Positions 1-8,666 of a stretch of 64,000 bases of DNA are shown one piece after another. Position numbers and translations under genes: made by a program. The stretch covers positions 64,158 to 128,157 of the forward strand of contig NZ_LT635467.1 in NCBI RefSeq assembly GCF_900120295.1, in the 5' to 3' direction. This DNA is from Blautia sp. Marseille-P3201T. GTDB taxonomy: Bacteria; Bacillota; Clostridia; Lachnospirales; Lachnospiraceae. Positions within the stretch are counted from its first letter, which is position 1. Every line of letters starts with the position of its first letter. Below the pieces are notes generated by a model. It saw only the letters and a program-made list of their open reading frames with translations, was not told the DNA's origin and ran no database searches.

Positions 1-143
1 TTGTCGGTTTCACACATATTACTCGATAACCACAGGATACCTGATAAATAATGCCAAAATATCCAGTGTTATCATTTTGTTATCAAATAGAACTTTATCT
101 GCCCGGAAACGCCCTGTTTATAAGGCTTTCCAGAAATTTTTAA
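1..143. other. Region downstream of guaA, no gene seen
   Basis: No credible coding sequence is visible. Two spaced direct repeats of GTTATCA lie at about 71-90. A weak hairpin (GGAAA..TTTCC arms) at about 109-135 could end guaA transcription, but it has no U-tract. The 3' end of guaA is a known insertion hotspot for genomic islands in many bacteria, so the window edge may be an island junction. This cannot be decided from 143 bases. Confidence 0.3.
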
Positions 144-1688
144 TTATTCAAACTCTATGGTCGCAGGTGGTTTCCCCGTACAATCGTACATCACTCTATT
201 TACGTGTTTTACTTCATTTACAATTCTGCTTGTGGTCTTCCCAATAACTTCCCACGGAATTTCTGCGCTCTCTGCAGTCATGAAATCCGTAGTCGTTACC
301 GCTCTTAATGCTACTGCGTAGTCATAAGTTCTCTCATCACCCATAACTCCCACAGAACGCATATTTGTAAGCCCTGCAAAATATTGTCCGATTTCCTTAT
401 CCAGTCCGGCTTTTTTAATTTCCTCACGCCAAATCGCATCTGCTTCCTGAACCATTTTTACCTTCTCAGCAGTTACTTCGCCAATGATACGAATACCAAG
501 ACCTGGTCCCGGGAATGGCTGTCTGAATACAAGATATTCCGGAATACCAAGCTCTAAACCTGCTTTACGCACTTCATCTTTAAATAAATCACGTAACGGT
601 TCGATAATTTCCTTAAAATCAACGTAGTCCGGCAGTCCTCCTACGTTATGATGTGATTTAATAACCGTAGACTCACCGCCAACGCCGCTTTCTACCACGT
701 CAGGATAAATCGTTCCCTGTACTAAGAAATCAACAGCTCCAATTTTCTTTGCCTCTTCTTCAAAGACACGGATAAACTCTTCACCAATAATTTTACGTTT
801 CTGTTCCGGTTCTTCCACACCCTTTAATTTTGCGTAGAAACGTTCCTGTGCATTTACACGGATAAAGTTCAAATCGTACTGACCATTTGGTCCGAATACA
901 GCTTCCACCTCATCTCCTTCATCTTTACGAAGAAGACCATGGTCTACAAATACGCAGGTAAGCTGATTTCCCACTGCTTTTGAAAGCATAACTGCTGCAA
1001 CAGATGAGTCCACACCACCGGAAAGGGCGCAGAGAACTTTTCCATTTCCTACCTTCTTACGAATTGCCTGAATAGACTCCTCTACGAAAGAGTCCATCTT
1101 CCAGTCACCGGAGCACTGGCACACATTGTAAACAAAGTTAGAGAGCATCTGTTTACCTTCCTGTGTGTGTAATACTTCCGGATGGAACTGTGTCGCATAT
1201 AAGTTCTTTTCTTTATTTTCAACAGCCGCTACCGGACAATCTGCCGTATGAGCGCTGATTTCAAATCCAGGAGCAATCTGGGAAATATAATCGTTATGAC
1301 TCATCCAGCAAATAGTTTTCTCTGACACATTTTCAAATAGCTTGGAGTTCTGATTAACAGTCACTTCAATTTTACCATATTCTCTGACAGGCGCTTTTTC
1401 AACCTTTCCGCCCAGAAGGTGCATCATAAGCTGAGAGCCATAGCAAATTCCTAAAACAGGAATACCAAGCTCAAATATTTCCTTTGTATAAGTAGGAGAA
1501 TCTTGCAGATAAACGCTGTTTGGTCCACCTGTAAAAATAATACCCTTCGGCTGCATTGCTTTAATTTTCTCAATATCTGTTTTATAAGAATAAATTTCAC
1601 AGTAAACATTACATTCGCGCACACGTCTTGCAATTAACTGATTGTACTGTCCACCGAAATCAAGAACGATGACTACTTCGTTTTTCAC
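144..1688 (-). CDS. guaA: GMP synthase (glutamine-hydrolysing)
   Basis: Cytoplasmic enzyme converting XMP to GMP with ATP and glutamine, the last step of guanine nucleotide synthesis. The N-terminal class I glutamine amidotransferase has the nucleophile Cys in GICYGSQ (about residue 83) and the His/Glu pair in QFHPEVLHT. The ATP pyrophosphatase loop LSGGVDSS is at about 222, and the C-terminal dimerisation domain ends in KPPATIEFE. At 514 residues it has the normal full length. The start is GTG at 1688, chosen because AGGAGG lies 6-7 bases upstream. An in-frame extension to 1730 has no ribosome site. It stands alone, with a MITE upstream. Confidence 0.97.
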   Translation of the reverse strand: MKNEVVIVLDFGGQYNQLIARRVRECNVYCEIYSYKTDIEKIKAMQPKGIIFTGGPNSVYLQDSPTYTKEIFELGIPVLGICYGSQLMMHLLGGKVEKAPVREYGKIEVTVNQNSKLFENVSEKTICWMSHNDYISQIAPGFEISAHTADCPVAAVENKEKNLYATQFHPEVLHTQEGKQMLSNFVYNVCQCSGDWKMDSFVEESIQAIRKKVGNGKVLCALSGGVDSSVAAVMLSKAVGNQLTCVFVDHGLLRKDEGDEVEAVFGPNGQYDLNFIRVNAQERFYAKLKGVEEPEQKRKIIGEEFIRVFEEEAKKIGAVDFLVQGTIYPDVVESGVGGESTVIKSHHNVGGLPDYVDFKEIIEPLRDLFKDEVRKAGLELGIPEYLVFRQPFPGPGLGIRIIGEVTAEKVKMVQEADAIWREEIKKAGLDKEIGQYFAGLTNMRSVGVMGDERTYDYAVALRAVTTTDFMTAESAEIPWEVIGKTTSRIVNEVKHVNRVMYDCTGKPPATIEFE

Positions 1689-1790
1689 GCTTTTTCCTCC
1701 TAACACTCTATCTCTGAAATATTTTATCAAGAATGCTTTCTATTATAAAATAGACTTTGATGATTTACAAGAAAAATTTCTCTAATATTT

Positions 1791-1978
1791 TTTATTTCGT
1801 AACAGTTCAGCCATGCACAAATCCACAAAAATGGATTGGCAAGCTTGCTTGCAACAAGACAATTTTGTTGGATTTGTATATGGCGCTCTGCCATAAGCGA
1901 GAATTTGCGCTGCATTGCAGCGTATAGGTGGTGAAACCACCAATTCGAGCTGATATGGCTGAACTGTTACTTTATTTC
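1791..1978. mobile_element. 172-bp MITE with 16-bp TIRs and 8-bp target duplication
   Basis: The element spans 1799-1970. It begins GTAACAGTTCAGCCAT and ends with the exact reverse complement (1955-1970). Both sides carry the 8-bp direct repeat TTTATTTC (1791-1798 and 1971-1978), a target-site duplication. The interior is packed with small hairpins, for example arms GCGCTGC/GCAGCG near 1908-1923, GGTGG/CCACC near 1927-1941, and ATCCA/TGGAT near 1821-1836. It encodes no transposase. Ends starting GTAA with 8-bp duplications are the hallmark of IS66-family elements, so an IS66 transposase acting in trans is the likely mobiliser (inference). The right duplication includes the stop codon of the neighbouring gene. 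Confidence 0.85.
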
Positions 1979-3558
1979 ATAGGGCGCAATTTCCCGGGGA
2001 ATAAAATAATCTTATCATCGGATGTCTGTGCAGATGTCTCAGTCTTTTTTGCATTCCCTCGTTTTGTAACGGTATTGGTTTCTTTCCATGCGTTCTCTAT
2101 TTTATGGAACAGTCTGCTTCTCATACTATCATTCTTCATCATTTCCTCATATTCCCAAAAGGCGTTCTCTAACATATCTAAGATTTCTTCCATTGTTCCG
2201 CCTATTCGGATAATAAACTGAATAGTGCGGCACAAAAGCTCTGCGTCTTCTTTTCCCTCTTTTCCTTCTTTCATAAAGAAAGTTTTTAACTGCTCCATGT
2301 TCTTTCCAAAGGGCAAATATCCATTCTTGCCTAAACATTCTATTTCTTCCTTCGACGGAACATAAAAATCCGTTCCCTGCTGTTCCTTAAGAAGTTTGTT
2401 GTATTCATTCTTTTCTTTATACAGGGATAATACAAGCTGGCTGCCCTGTATTACAAAACATCTTTTGTTCTTTGGAACATCTTTTAGAAAAGCCATGGTG
2501 GAAAATTCATCCTTTTCCAGTCCTGTGTCTCTTTTATATAATTCCACTGCCTTTTCCACAGGACAAATCCCATAAAGCTCTGCTGCCACATTAAAATACA
2601 TCAGAAGTGTCTCTACATCCTGACGTTCCTTCTTCCAGTCTTCTGTGCAGTTTTCCTGGTAAGCTTCTTTTACTTCTTTTGGCAGGCAAAACACACTATC
2701 GCCCCAGTCTGCATAGACTCCGACATAGCCGCCCTCCAACAAATATCCATATCTCATATCTTCAAAAGAGACTTTTCGTGTTGTGTTTTCACTTTCCAAA
2801 AATTGTATCTCATCTTCACTTAAAAATCTGAAATACCTGCGCATAACCTCTTTACTCAACAGCTCTCTTATTAAAAATTCCACCAATTCTGCTTTCTTAT
2901 ATTTTGAATAACCGGATAAGTGATGTACTTTTGCAATTTCAGCTAAATCTGATTTCGAATATTCCGTTAAAACTTCTTTCAAAGTTACATCGGAAGCCCC
3001 ACATTCCAATCCTTTTAGTGCTTCATTAATCCCATCTAAATCATACTTTTGTGTAAGTTCATCTCCTACCCAATCCTTTATCTCACTGTATCGGTAATGC
3101 TTCGGATTACTTAGAATATCTTGCATCTCATAGTATCCATATATTCCTCCACAGTCCTCGTAAGGTGTCTCTCCCTTATATTTTAAAACTTTAGCATAAG
3201 AATATTCATAATCATCTATGATTTCTTCCACAGTAACCTTATGTTCCCAATCATCTCCGAAGTCATATACATAGGTAAAATTATTTTGTCTTTCTAAAAA
3301 GGTATCTATGACGGTTTCTTTCTCATCCAGACTCTCCTCGTCCATATTTTCAAAAAAATCCAGTTCATCGGACTTCATCTCAACAGAAATACCCAAACGT
3401 GAAAACTCAAAACAGTGCATGTGGCAGCCGATCCATCCCATGGTTATATTCAATATTTCTGCCAGTTCTTCAAAAGTAATACCGGAAGGCACCACAACTC
3501 TTCTCCAAATAGGCGGGTGTGAATTTTTAATTTGTATTTTTAACTGATATGCTTTCAT
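1972..3558 (-). CDS. pRiA4b ORF-3-like domain protein
   Basis: 528-residue protein of unknown function. The first ~180 residues match the plasmid pRiA4b ORF-3 / IS1096 TnpR-like fold (KAYQLKIQIKNSHPPIWRRV, later VYDFGDDWEHKV and the CGGIYGY segment). Around 200-235 a Rho-N/SAP-like helical motif follows (SKSDLAEIAKVHHLSGYSKY). The remaining half is unassigned. The second of two adjacent ATGs (3558) is chosen because AAGGAGG abuts the first and sits 6 bases before the second. It lies 13 bases downstream of the CDF gene, probably in one operon. The last codons (GKLRPMK) come from a short repeat found elsewhere in the window, and the stop lies in the MITE target duplication. Confidence 0.8.
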   Translation of the reverse strand: MKAYQLKIQIKNSHPPIWRRVVVPSGITFEELAEILNITMGWIGCHMHCFEFSRLGISVEMKSDELDFFENMDEESLDEKETVIDTFLERQNNFTYVYDFGDDWEHKVTVEEIIDDYEYSYAKVLKYKGETPYEDCGGIYGYYEMQDILSNPKHYRYSEIKDWVGDELTQKYDLDGINEALKGLECGASDVTLKEVLTEYSKSDLAEIAKVHHLSGYSKYKKAELVEFLIRELLSKEVMRRYFRFLSEDEIQFLESENTTRKVSFEDMRYGYLLEGGYVGVYADWGDSVFCLPKEVKEAYQENCTEDWKKERQDVETLLMYFNVAAELYGICPVEKAVELYKRDTGLEKDEFSTMAFLKDVPKNKRCFVIQGSQLVLSLYKEKNEYNKLLKEQQGTDFYVPSKEEIECLGKNGYLPFGKNMEQLKTFFMKEGKEGKEDAELLCRTIQFIIRIGGTMEEILDMLENAFWEYEEMMKNDSMRSRLFHKIENAWKETNTVTKRGNAKKTETSAQTSDDKIILFPGKLRPMK

Positions 3559-3571
3559 TTGCATCCTCCTT

Positions 3572-4444
3572 TTACAATGGATTTACATGTACCATACAGT
3601 GTTTCACCAGCGGAAACTTCTCTTCCACCTTATCATGAACAACCTGCGCTATTTCATGCCCTTCTCGCAGGCTTATATCTCCATCTGCAGCAATCTCGAT
3701 GTCCACATACATCTTTGCCCCAAATAATCTGGTCCGCAGTACATCCACTTTTAAAACTCCCGGCTGTTCTTTAATTAACTGACGCATTTTTTCTTCTGTT
3801 TCTTCATCACAAGATTTGTCTACCATTTTGTCAATGGCATCTTTAAAAATATCGTAAGCGGCTTTCACAATAAACACGCAGATAATTACACTGGCAATCG
3901 GGTCTAACACCGGAAATCCCAGACGTGCTCCCCCGATACCAATAAGCGCACCCACAGAAGACAGCGCATCAGAGCGATGGTGCCATGCATCTGCCATCAA
4001 AGCGCCGGAATTTATCTTCTTCGCAGCGTTTCTGGTATACCAGAACATGGACTCTTTCACCACAATAGACGCAACAGCCGCAATAAGCGCAATTATTCCC
4101 GGAATTTCATCTTTACCTGCTGTTCCCTCAATAATTTTATTAATACCATTAATGCCAATACCGATACCTGTGGCGAACAGCACAACCGCCAATAAAATAG
4201 CTGCCACACATTCCAGCCTGTCATGACCATACTGATGGTCGTCATCTGACTGCTTACTGGCAATATTAATTCCTAAAATTACAATAATTGTACTAAATAC
4301 ATCAGAAGCAGAATGAACCGCATCAGAAATCATTGCTCCGGAGTGTCCTACAATACCTGCTATCAGCTTGAAAATAGAAAGGATAACATTCCACACAATC
4401 GTGACTGCAGATACTCGCATTGCTGTCTTTTTTTCCTGTTCCAT
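3572..4444 (-). CDS. Cation diffusion facilitator family transporter
   Basis: Inner-membrane divalent metal (Zn, Fe, Mn or Co) exporter working by metal/proton exchange. The 290 residues have the usual CDF plan: about six membrane helices in the first ~200 residues, with metal-site residues in helix 2 (SDAVHSASD) and helix 5 (ADAWHHRSDALSS), then a cytoplasmic domain (KVDVLRTRLFGAKMYVDIEI and the final HCMVHVNP) that binds metal and dimerises. The start has GGAGG 8-9 bases upstream. It is first in a pair with the pRiA4b-domain gene. The metal cannot be told from sequence alone. Confidence 0.93.
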   Translation of the reverse strand: MEQEKKTAMRVSAVTIVWNVILSIFKLIAGIVGHSGAMISDAVHSASDVFSTIIVILGINIASKQSDDDHQYGHDRLECVAAILLAVVLFATGIGIGINGINKIIEGTAGKDEIPGIIALIAAVASIVVKESMFWYTRNAAKKINSGALMADAWHHRSDALSSVGALIGIGGARLGFPVLDPIASVIICVFIVKAAYDIFKDAIDKMVDKSCDEETEEKMRQLIKEQPGVLKVDVLRTRLFGAKMYVDIEIAADGDISLREGHEIAQVVHDKVEEKFPLVKHCMVHVNPL

Positions 4445-4524
4445 ATTCTCATTCCCTCCAAATTTTTTATTCTTTCTATCTTAGCACTTTTTTCATCCTA
4501 TGTCATGTATTTTTCATAAGCTTT

Positions 4525-4567
4525 AGAAAAACCTTCTCTGGCGAGTTCTCACCAAAGAAGGTTTTCT
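4525..4567 (-). terminator. Rho-independent terminator
   Basis: A hairpin with long arms AAAACCTTCT / AGAAGGTTTT (4527-4565) is followed on the minus strand by TTTTTCT. It lies directly after the membrane protein gene ending at 4585 and separates it from the CDF pair. Confidence 0.85.
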
Positions 4568-4584
4568 GCTGCTTTCTTATTTTC

Positions 4585-5304
4585 TTATTTCTTCTGACTT
4601 CCTGTCAAAAATTCTTTCACTACATCTTTCACAATAGCTTTTTCTTCCTTATCTAACAGATGTGCATAACGGCTGTCTGTGGCAGCTGTTTCTAAAATCC
4701 CCTGCTCAATCTGTTTTAAAACCTCATCTTTTTTCGGATTTCCAGCCGGCTTTGATGCTTTCTTTGGCGGATCTGCCTGTACAGGTTCTTTGCAGCGATT
4801 TTCCACATAATCCAGCAGATTTGTTTCAATCTCTTCCTCATGATATCCTGTTCCTGTCAATATTTTCAGCCCCAAAAGTACAATTCCCAATCCAATAGTC
4901 GTAAATACTGTTAAACTCATAGCCGGAAATTCTATATTGAACGGAAAAAGTCTTACAACTTTCTCACTGCCCTCTCCCAATAAAAAAAACTGGGCTCCGG
5001 CAAATAAAAATGAGAGGCATAAAGTAATCCAGGAAATGCCCTTTATCTGGTGCATACTCCATGGTCCTATCTTTCGTCCTCTCATGCGTTTCATTACATA
5101 AACTGCAGGGTTATGTATCTGTATATTATCTTTTAACAGCTTTTGATGTTCTGCGATAAAATTGGCTGTCCATTTCTCTTTTGCTTGTGCCGGGTTTTTA
5201 GACTCCTTTAAAACCCTTTTGTTACTCGTGTAAATTGCCAGCATACTTACAATACTGAAAAGCCCCATAAGGCATGTCCCATAATAAAAAATCAGGTACT
5301 CCAT
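4585..5304 (-). CDS. Putative membrane protein, unknown function
   Basis: 239 residues, not recognised. Visible features are an N-terminal membrane segment (residues about 3-23), a basic amphipathic stretch, two further hydrophobic segments (about 88-110 and 127-147), and a charged, Lys/Pro-rich cytoplasmic tail ending in a helical region (EEKAIVKDVVKEFLTGSQKK). The start has GAGGAGC a few bases upstream. A promoter-like TTTCCA-17-TATAAT sits on the minus strand at about 5362-5390. It is a single-gene unit closed by a strong terminator. No function can be proposed. Confidence 0.75.
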   Translation of the reverse strand: MEYLIFYYGTCLMGLFSIVSMLAIYTSNKRVLKESKNPAQAKEKWTANFIAEHQKLLKDNIQIHNPAVYVMKRMRGRKIGPWSMHQIKGISWITLCLSFLFAGAQFFLLGEGSEKVVRLFPFNIEFPAMSLTVFTTIGLGIVLLGLKILTGTGYHEEEIETNLLDYVENRCKEPVQADPPKKASKPAGNPKKDEVLKQIEQGILETAATDSRYAHLLDKEEKAIVKDVVKEFLTGSQKK

Positions 5305-5453
5305 AGCTCCTCCTCATTTTCGGCGCATAGACATTTCATATCCTGCGTCTCTTTTTTTCTATGAACTCTATTATATAGCACCCAACCCCTTTTGGAAACA
5401 AAATTCGCTCGACAAATACACGCCTGAAATGACAGTTTATGCAGATGTCTTCT

Positions 5454-6152
5454 CTACAATCTTTCCATCATACTGCTTACAAGATTTACCGTATGGCGGA
5501 TTGCCTGTCTTTCAAATGTAGGATAATCTACATGTGCACTGTCATCTGCCTTGTCGGAAATGGCGCGGATTACCAAATACGGAATTTTGTTTAAATATGC
5601 AGTCTGGCCAATAGCTGCTCCTTCCATTTCTGTACAGTACGCCTGTGTATTTTCAATAATTTTTTCCTTTGTTTCTCTGTCTGCCACAAACTGATCACCG
5701 CTGGCAACACGTCCTTCAAATACCTGAATATCAGGATTAACTTCTTCACACACTTCCTTTGCCAGTTTCCTCAATGCCTCATCTGCCGAAAATGCCAATG
5801 TTTCCATACGTGGTATCTGTCCCAGCGGATATCCAAATTCTCTGGCATCTACATCATGCTGCATAGTGTCCGTAGACAGCACAATATCACCAATATTAAT
5901 CTCTGCCTTTAAAGAACCTGCTATCCCTGTATTAATCACAGCCTCAACCTGAAATTCATCTGCTAAAATCTGTGTGCAGATACCTGCATTTACTTTGCCA
6001 ATGCCGGAGCGAACTACAACAGCTGTCTGTCCCTTCAGATTACCCTTTACAAATTTCATTCCTGCTTTTTCCACAATTACTGTATCTGTCATTTTTTCTT
6101 TTAACAGCTCTACTTCTTCTTCCATAGCGCCGATAATTCCAATCATATTCAT
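5454..6152 (-). CDS. mtnN: 5'-methylthioadenosine/S-adenosylhomocysteine nucleosidase
   Basis: Cytoplasmic hydrolase cleaving adenine from MTA, SAH and 5'-deoxyadenosine; it feeds methionine salvage and removes the methylation inhibitor SAH. The 232 residues match the family length. The N-terminal GIIGAMEEEV, the central IVSSG-like GIAGSLKAEINIGDIV, the substrate-binding TEMEGAAIGQ and the catalytic Asp in RAISDKADD are all present. The first ATG is preferred because AGGTG lies 8 bases upstream; a second ATG two codons on is less well spaced. It is a single gene with a divergent TSCPD gene upstream. Confidence 0.95.
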   Translation of the reverse strand: MNMIGIIGAMEEEVELLKEKMTDTVIVEKAGMKFVKGNLKGQTAVVVRSGIGKVNAGICTQILADEFQVEAVINTGIAGSLKAEINIGDIVLSTDTMQHDVDAREFGYPLGQIPRMETLAFSADEALRKLAKEVCEEVNPDIQVFEGRVASGDQFVADRETKEKIIENTQAYCTEMEGAAIGQTAYLNKIPYLVIRAISDKADDSAHVDYPTFERQAIRHTVNLVSSMMERL

Positions 6153-6237
6153 AATGCTTTCACCTTTCCTGTAAAATAATGTTCTTTGCCTTTCACTTTA
6201 ACATAATCTTTCCTTCGTTGCCAGTTGTTTCTTTGTC

Positions 6238-6266
6238 TTTACGTTTTTTTTCAGTCATGCTATAAT
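6238..6266 (+). promoter_or_regulatory. Sigma-A type promoter for the TSCPD gene
   Basis: TTTACG, a 17-base spacer and TATAAT (6261-6266) lie about 35 bases before the TSCPD start codon. Confidence 0.6.
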
Positions 6267-6301
6267 TCACACTGAAGAAACAAACAAAGGAGGACTTTAA
6301 A

Positions 6302-6544
6302 ATGGCTGTATATAAAACAAAAGGCGTATGTTCACGCTCTATTGAATTTGAAATTGAAGGTGATGTTGTAAAATCCGTGAAATTCAACGGTGGCTGCAAC
6401 GGAAACACACAGGGAATTGCAAGCCTTGTGCAGGGAATGAAGGTGGATGATGTTATCCAGAGATTAAAAGGAACAGACTGCAACGGCAGAGGAACTTCCT
6501 GCCCTGACCAGTTGGCAAAAGCTTTAGAAGAAGCCAGAGCTTAA
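6302..6544 (+). CDS. TSCPD domain protein (TIGR03905-like)
   Basis: 80-residue cytoplasmic protein made of a single TSCPD domain, the small Cys-containing module also found at the C-terminus of some ribonucleotide reductases. Conserved features visible are CSRSIEFEIEG, the FNGGCNGNTQGI loop and the closing RGTSCPDQLAKAL. AAAGGAGG precedes the ATG by 8 bases, so the start is firm. Its role in the stand-alone form is not known; metal or redox function is only suggested by the three spaced cysteines. It is monocistronic, with its own promoter and terminator. Confidence 0.9.
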   Translation: MAVYKTKGVCSRSIEFEIEGDVVKSVKFNGGCNGNTQGIASLVQGMKVDDVIQRLKGTDCNGRGTSCPDQLAKALEEARA

Positions 6545-6570
6545 TCATTTTCCTTAATAAAATTAAACAT

Positions 6571-6611
6571 AAAAAATGGAGCGGTCGCTTTAAGCAACGC
6601 TCCATTTTTTT
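6571..6611 (+). terminator. Bidirectional terminator
   Basis: Arms ATGGAGCG / CGCTCCAT flanked by A-run and T-run on both sides. It lies between the convergent TSCPD gene and the membrane protein ending at 6610, and can serve both. Confidence 0.9.
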
Positions 6612-7341
6612 AATTTCCCCACGGTACTTCTTCTGCCGTAATTTCTCCCGTATATTTATTCACAAGATATCGCAATCCAAAATCCGTGATGTCACCCTCC
6701 GCTGTTTCATATATCTTATAAAAATTAAACATATAAGACTCCCCGTCGTCCGAAATTCTATCATAAACCACCTCTATGGTATACGGAACATTTTCTTGTT
6801 CTTCATAAGCACACGTACCGGTTTCCAAAACAGCATAGAAATTCCCTTTCGCATTATATTGAGGGCTGCTGGAGGAATAGGAGAGAGAAAGCACCTCATC
6901 ATAGAGATATTGATACGCATCCTCGACTGTTTCATAAACTCCCCTTTGCTCCTGCGTCTCGCTTTCTTCCGTTTCCTCCGCTTTTTCTTCCCGTTCCTCG
7001 ACAGGCTGATATGCCGGAGTTTCCCACATTAACACAGTCCTGACAAAATAATTTCCAAAAATTCCTACGGATACTACGGTAAATATTCCCAGCAAAATAC
7101 ATCCGCCTGTAATGCTCCTGTCAGGATACCGCATTTTATATCGCTTCAGATTTCCTATGCCAATGCACCAAATATAAACAGCGCCTATCAGTAATAACAG
7201 CATTTTACCCTTTTCAAAAAAGTCATAATAAAAATATCCGTATTCCTTTAAAATAATTCTGGCTGCTGTGTAAGATAATACACATATTACATACAAAACA
7301 AGAAAAATTTTAGACCATTTTCGTTTTTTCAAGCTCTTCAC
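6610..7341 (-). CDS. Putative membrane protein, unknown function
   Basis: 243 residues, unrecognised. Three hydrophobic segments occur in the first ~110 residues. A Glu-rich linker (EEREEKAEETEESETQEQ) leads to an extracytoplasmic domain of about 110 residues with a repeated Tyr/Glu pattern. The GTG at 7341 almost touches the stop of the upstream PHP gene but has no clear ribosome site. A TTG at 7332, with GAGGTG six bases upstream, is a plausible alternative start giving MKKRKWSKIF. The tight junction implies co-transcription with the PHP gene. Confidence 0.7.
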   Translation of the reverse strand: MKSLKKRKWSKIFLVLYVICVLSYTAARIILKEYGYFYYDFFEKGKMLLLLIGAVYIWCIGIGNLKRYKMRYPDRSITGGCILLGIFTVVSVGIFGNYFVRTVLMWETPAYQPVEEREEKAEETEESETQEQRGVYETVEDAYQYLYDEVLSLSYSSSSPQYNAKGNFYAVLETGTCAYEEQENVPYTIEVVYDRISDDGESYMFNFYKIYETAEGDITDFGLRYLVNKYTGEITAEEVPWGN

Positions 7342-7342
7342 C

Positions 7343-8572
7343 TCAAGGTTCTATAACCTTTATCTTTCCGTATTCTCCGTCAAAGCCGGGAATACACTGT
7401 ACCTCACCTTTTCGAATATAAGAAATTCCTTCTGCAATCTTTTCGCCAAGCTGTAACTGAATATCTTCTAAAGGGATTTCTCTTAAAATCTCAAATTCTG
7501 TACCAAGATTTAACAGAGCCTGCTGATATTTTTCAAAAACTTTTTTAGAAGCAGTGGAATATCCCATATCTTCTGCAATAATTTCCATCAATGGAACCAG
7601 CTTTTCAAAAGGCTTTGCTCCCTCTTTTACATATCCCTCTTCTTTATCAGCCAGTTCTTCTATTCTGTGCAGTACGCCTACGGTCAGCTTTTTCCCACAT
7701 ACAGGGCATATTCCTCCCTGTTCCTTTGTTTGTCCGGGTGTAAGGCAGACCTGACACTTTCTATGACCATCAAGATGATATTTTCCTTCTTCGGGATAAA
7801 ACTCTATAGTTCCGAAAAGTCCCTCTCCCGTCTGAATTGCTCTTTCCAAACCATTATAAGACATCTCTATTTCCATTAAGTTCGCTTCCCGTCCCAGCTT
7901 TGAAGGAGAATGTGCATCAGAATTGGAAATAAGCTGCATATGCTCAATAGCAGGAACTCTCCAGTTCATTGCAGGATCAGAAGATAAGCCCGTCTCTACA
8001 GCATGAACGTAAGGTGTTAATTCCTCAAAACATTCTTTTGGAGATGAAAATGCAGAAAACTCTCCCATCATAGAAAAATGAGGTGTCCAGATATGTGCCG
8101 GTACATAAATTCCTTTTTCCGTGGTCTCAAGAAGCATTTCCAACAAGTCTTTGCACGGCAAACCTAAAATGGGACGTCCGTCAGAATGAAGATTTCCGAT
8201 TTTTTCTAATTTTTCCGATAGTTTCTGTGCTTTCTCTAAACTAGGAAGTATAAGCAGACTGTGAACTCGTCTCGTCTTTCCATTCTTTTTATAAATAGAA
8301 CTGATTTCGCCTGTAACTGCAAATCTGGGTGTTATGGTGTCCGGCACAAATCCGTCTGAAATTCGGTATTCTTTCTTCAAACGATAAAGACCGTCATCGG
8401 CAGGTTCTAATTTTTCTCTCATTTCCTCCTGCCAAACAGGGTGGGTAAAATCTCCTGTACCTAAAATCTGTATTCCCTTTTTCCGTGCCCACATTTCCAA
8501 ATGCTCCAAATCGCAGTCCTTACTGGTTGCTCTGGAAAATTTAGAATGTATATGCAAATCTGATATGAACAT
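7343..8572 (-). CDS. PHP-domain endonuclease Q family protein
   Basis: 409 residues. The N-terminal PHP phosphoesterase fold shows metal ligands in DLHIHSKFSRATS, GTGDFTHP, PAHIWTPHFSMMG and SNSDAHSP. A four-cysteine zinc finger (CQVC.. CPVCGKK, about residues 275-297) follows, then a helical tail. This arrangement matches EndoQ, which nicks DNA 5' of deaminated bases in archaea and some Firmicutes; activity here is inferred from family. The ATG is preceded by GAGGAG. It is the first gene of a two-gene unit. Confidence 0.88.
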   Translation of the reverse strand: MFISDLHIHSKFSRATSKDCDLEHLEMWARKKGIQILGTGDFTHPVWQEEMREKLEPADDGLYRLKKEYRISDGFVPDTITPRFAVTGEISSIYKKNGKTRRVHSLLILPSLEKAQKLSEKLEKIGNLHSDGRPILGLPCKDLLEMLLETTEKGIYVPAHIWTPHFSMMGEFSAFSSPKECFEELTPYVHAVETGLSSDPAMNWRVPAIEHMQLISNSDAHSPSKLGREANLMEIEMSYNGLERAIQTGEGLFGTIEFYPEEGKYHLDGHRKCQVCLTPGQTKEQGGICPVCGKKLTVGVLHRIEELADKEEGYVKEGAKPFEKLVPLMEIIAEDMGYSTASKKVFEKYQQALLNLGTEFEILREIPLEDIQLQLGEKIAEGISYIRKGEVQCIPGFDGEYGKIKVIEP

Positions 8573-8666
8573 ATTTTTCTCCTCAATACTTGCTTTTCTC
8601 TTACACTAACTTTATACTTAATTATATGATTATTTATTATAGTATCAAAACGGAGGCATTACAACT

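Noticed and set aside
1689..1798. Purine riboswitch before guaA
   Set aside because: The region between the MITE and the GTG start is short and has no conserved aptamer core or terminator hairpin.
1727..1915. 62-codon minus-strand reading frame across the MITE
   Set aside because: It is produced by the hairpin-rich MITE and has no ribosome site or domain; it crosses the element end and target duplication.
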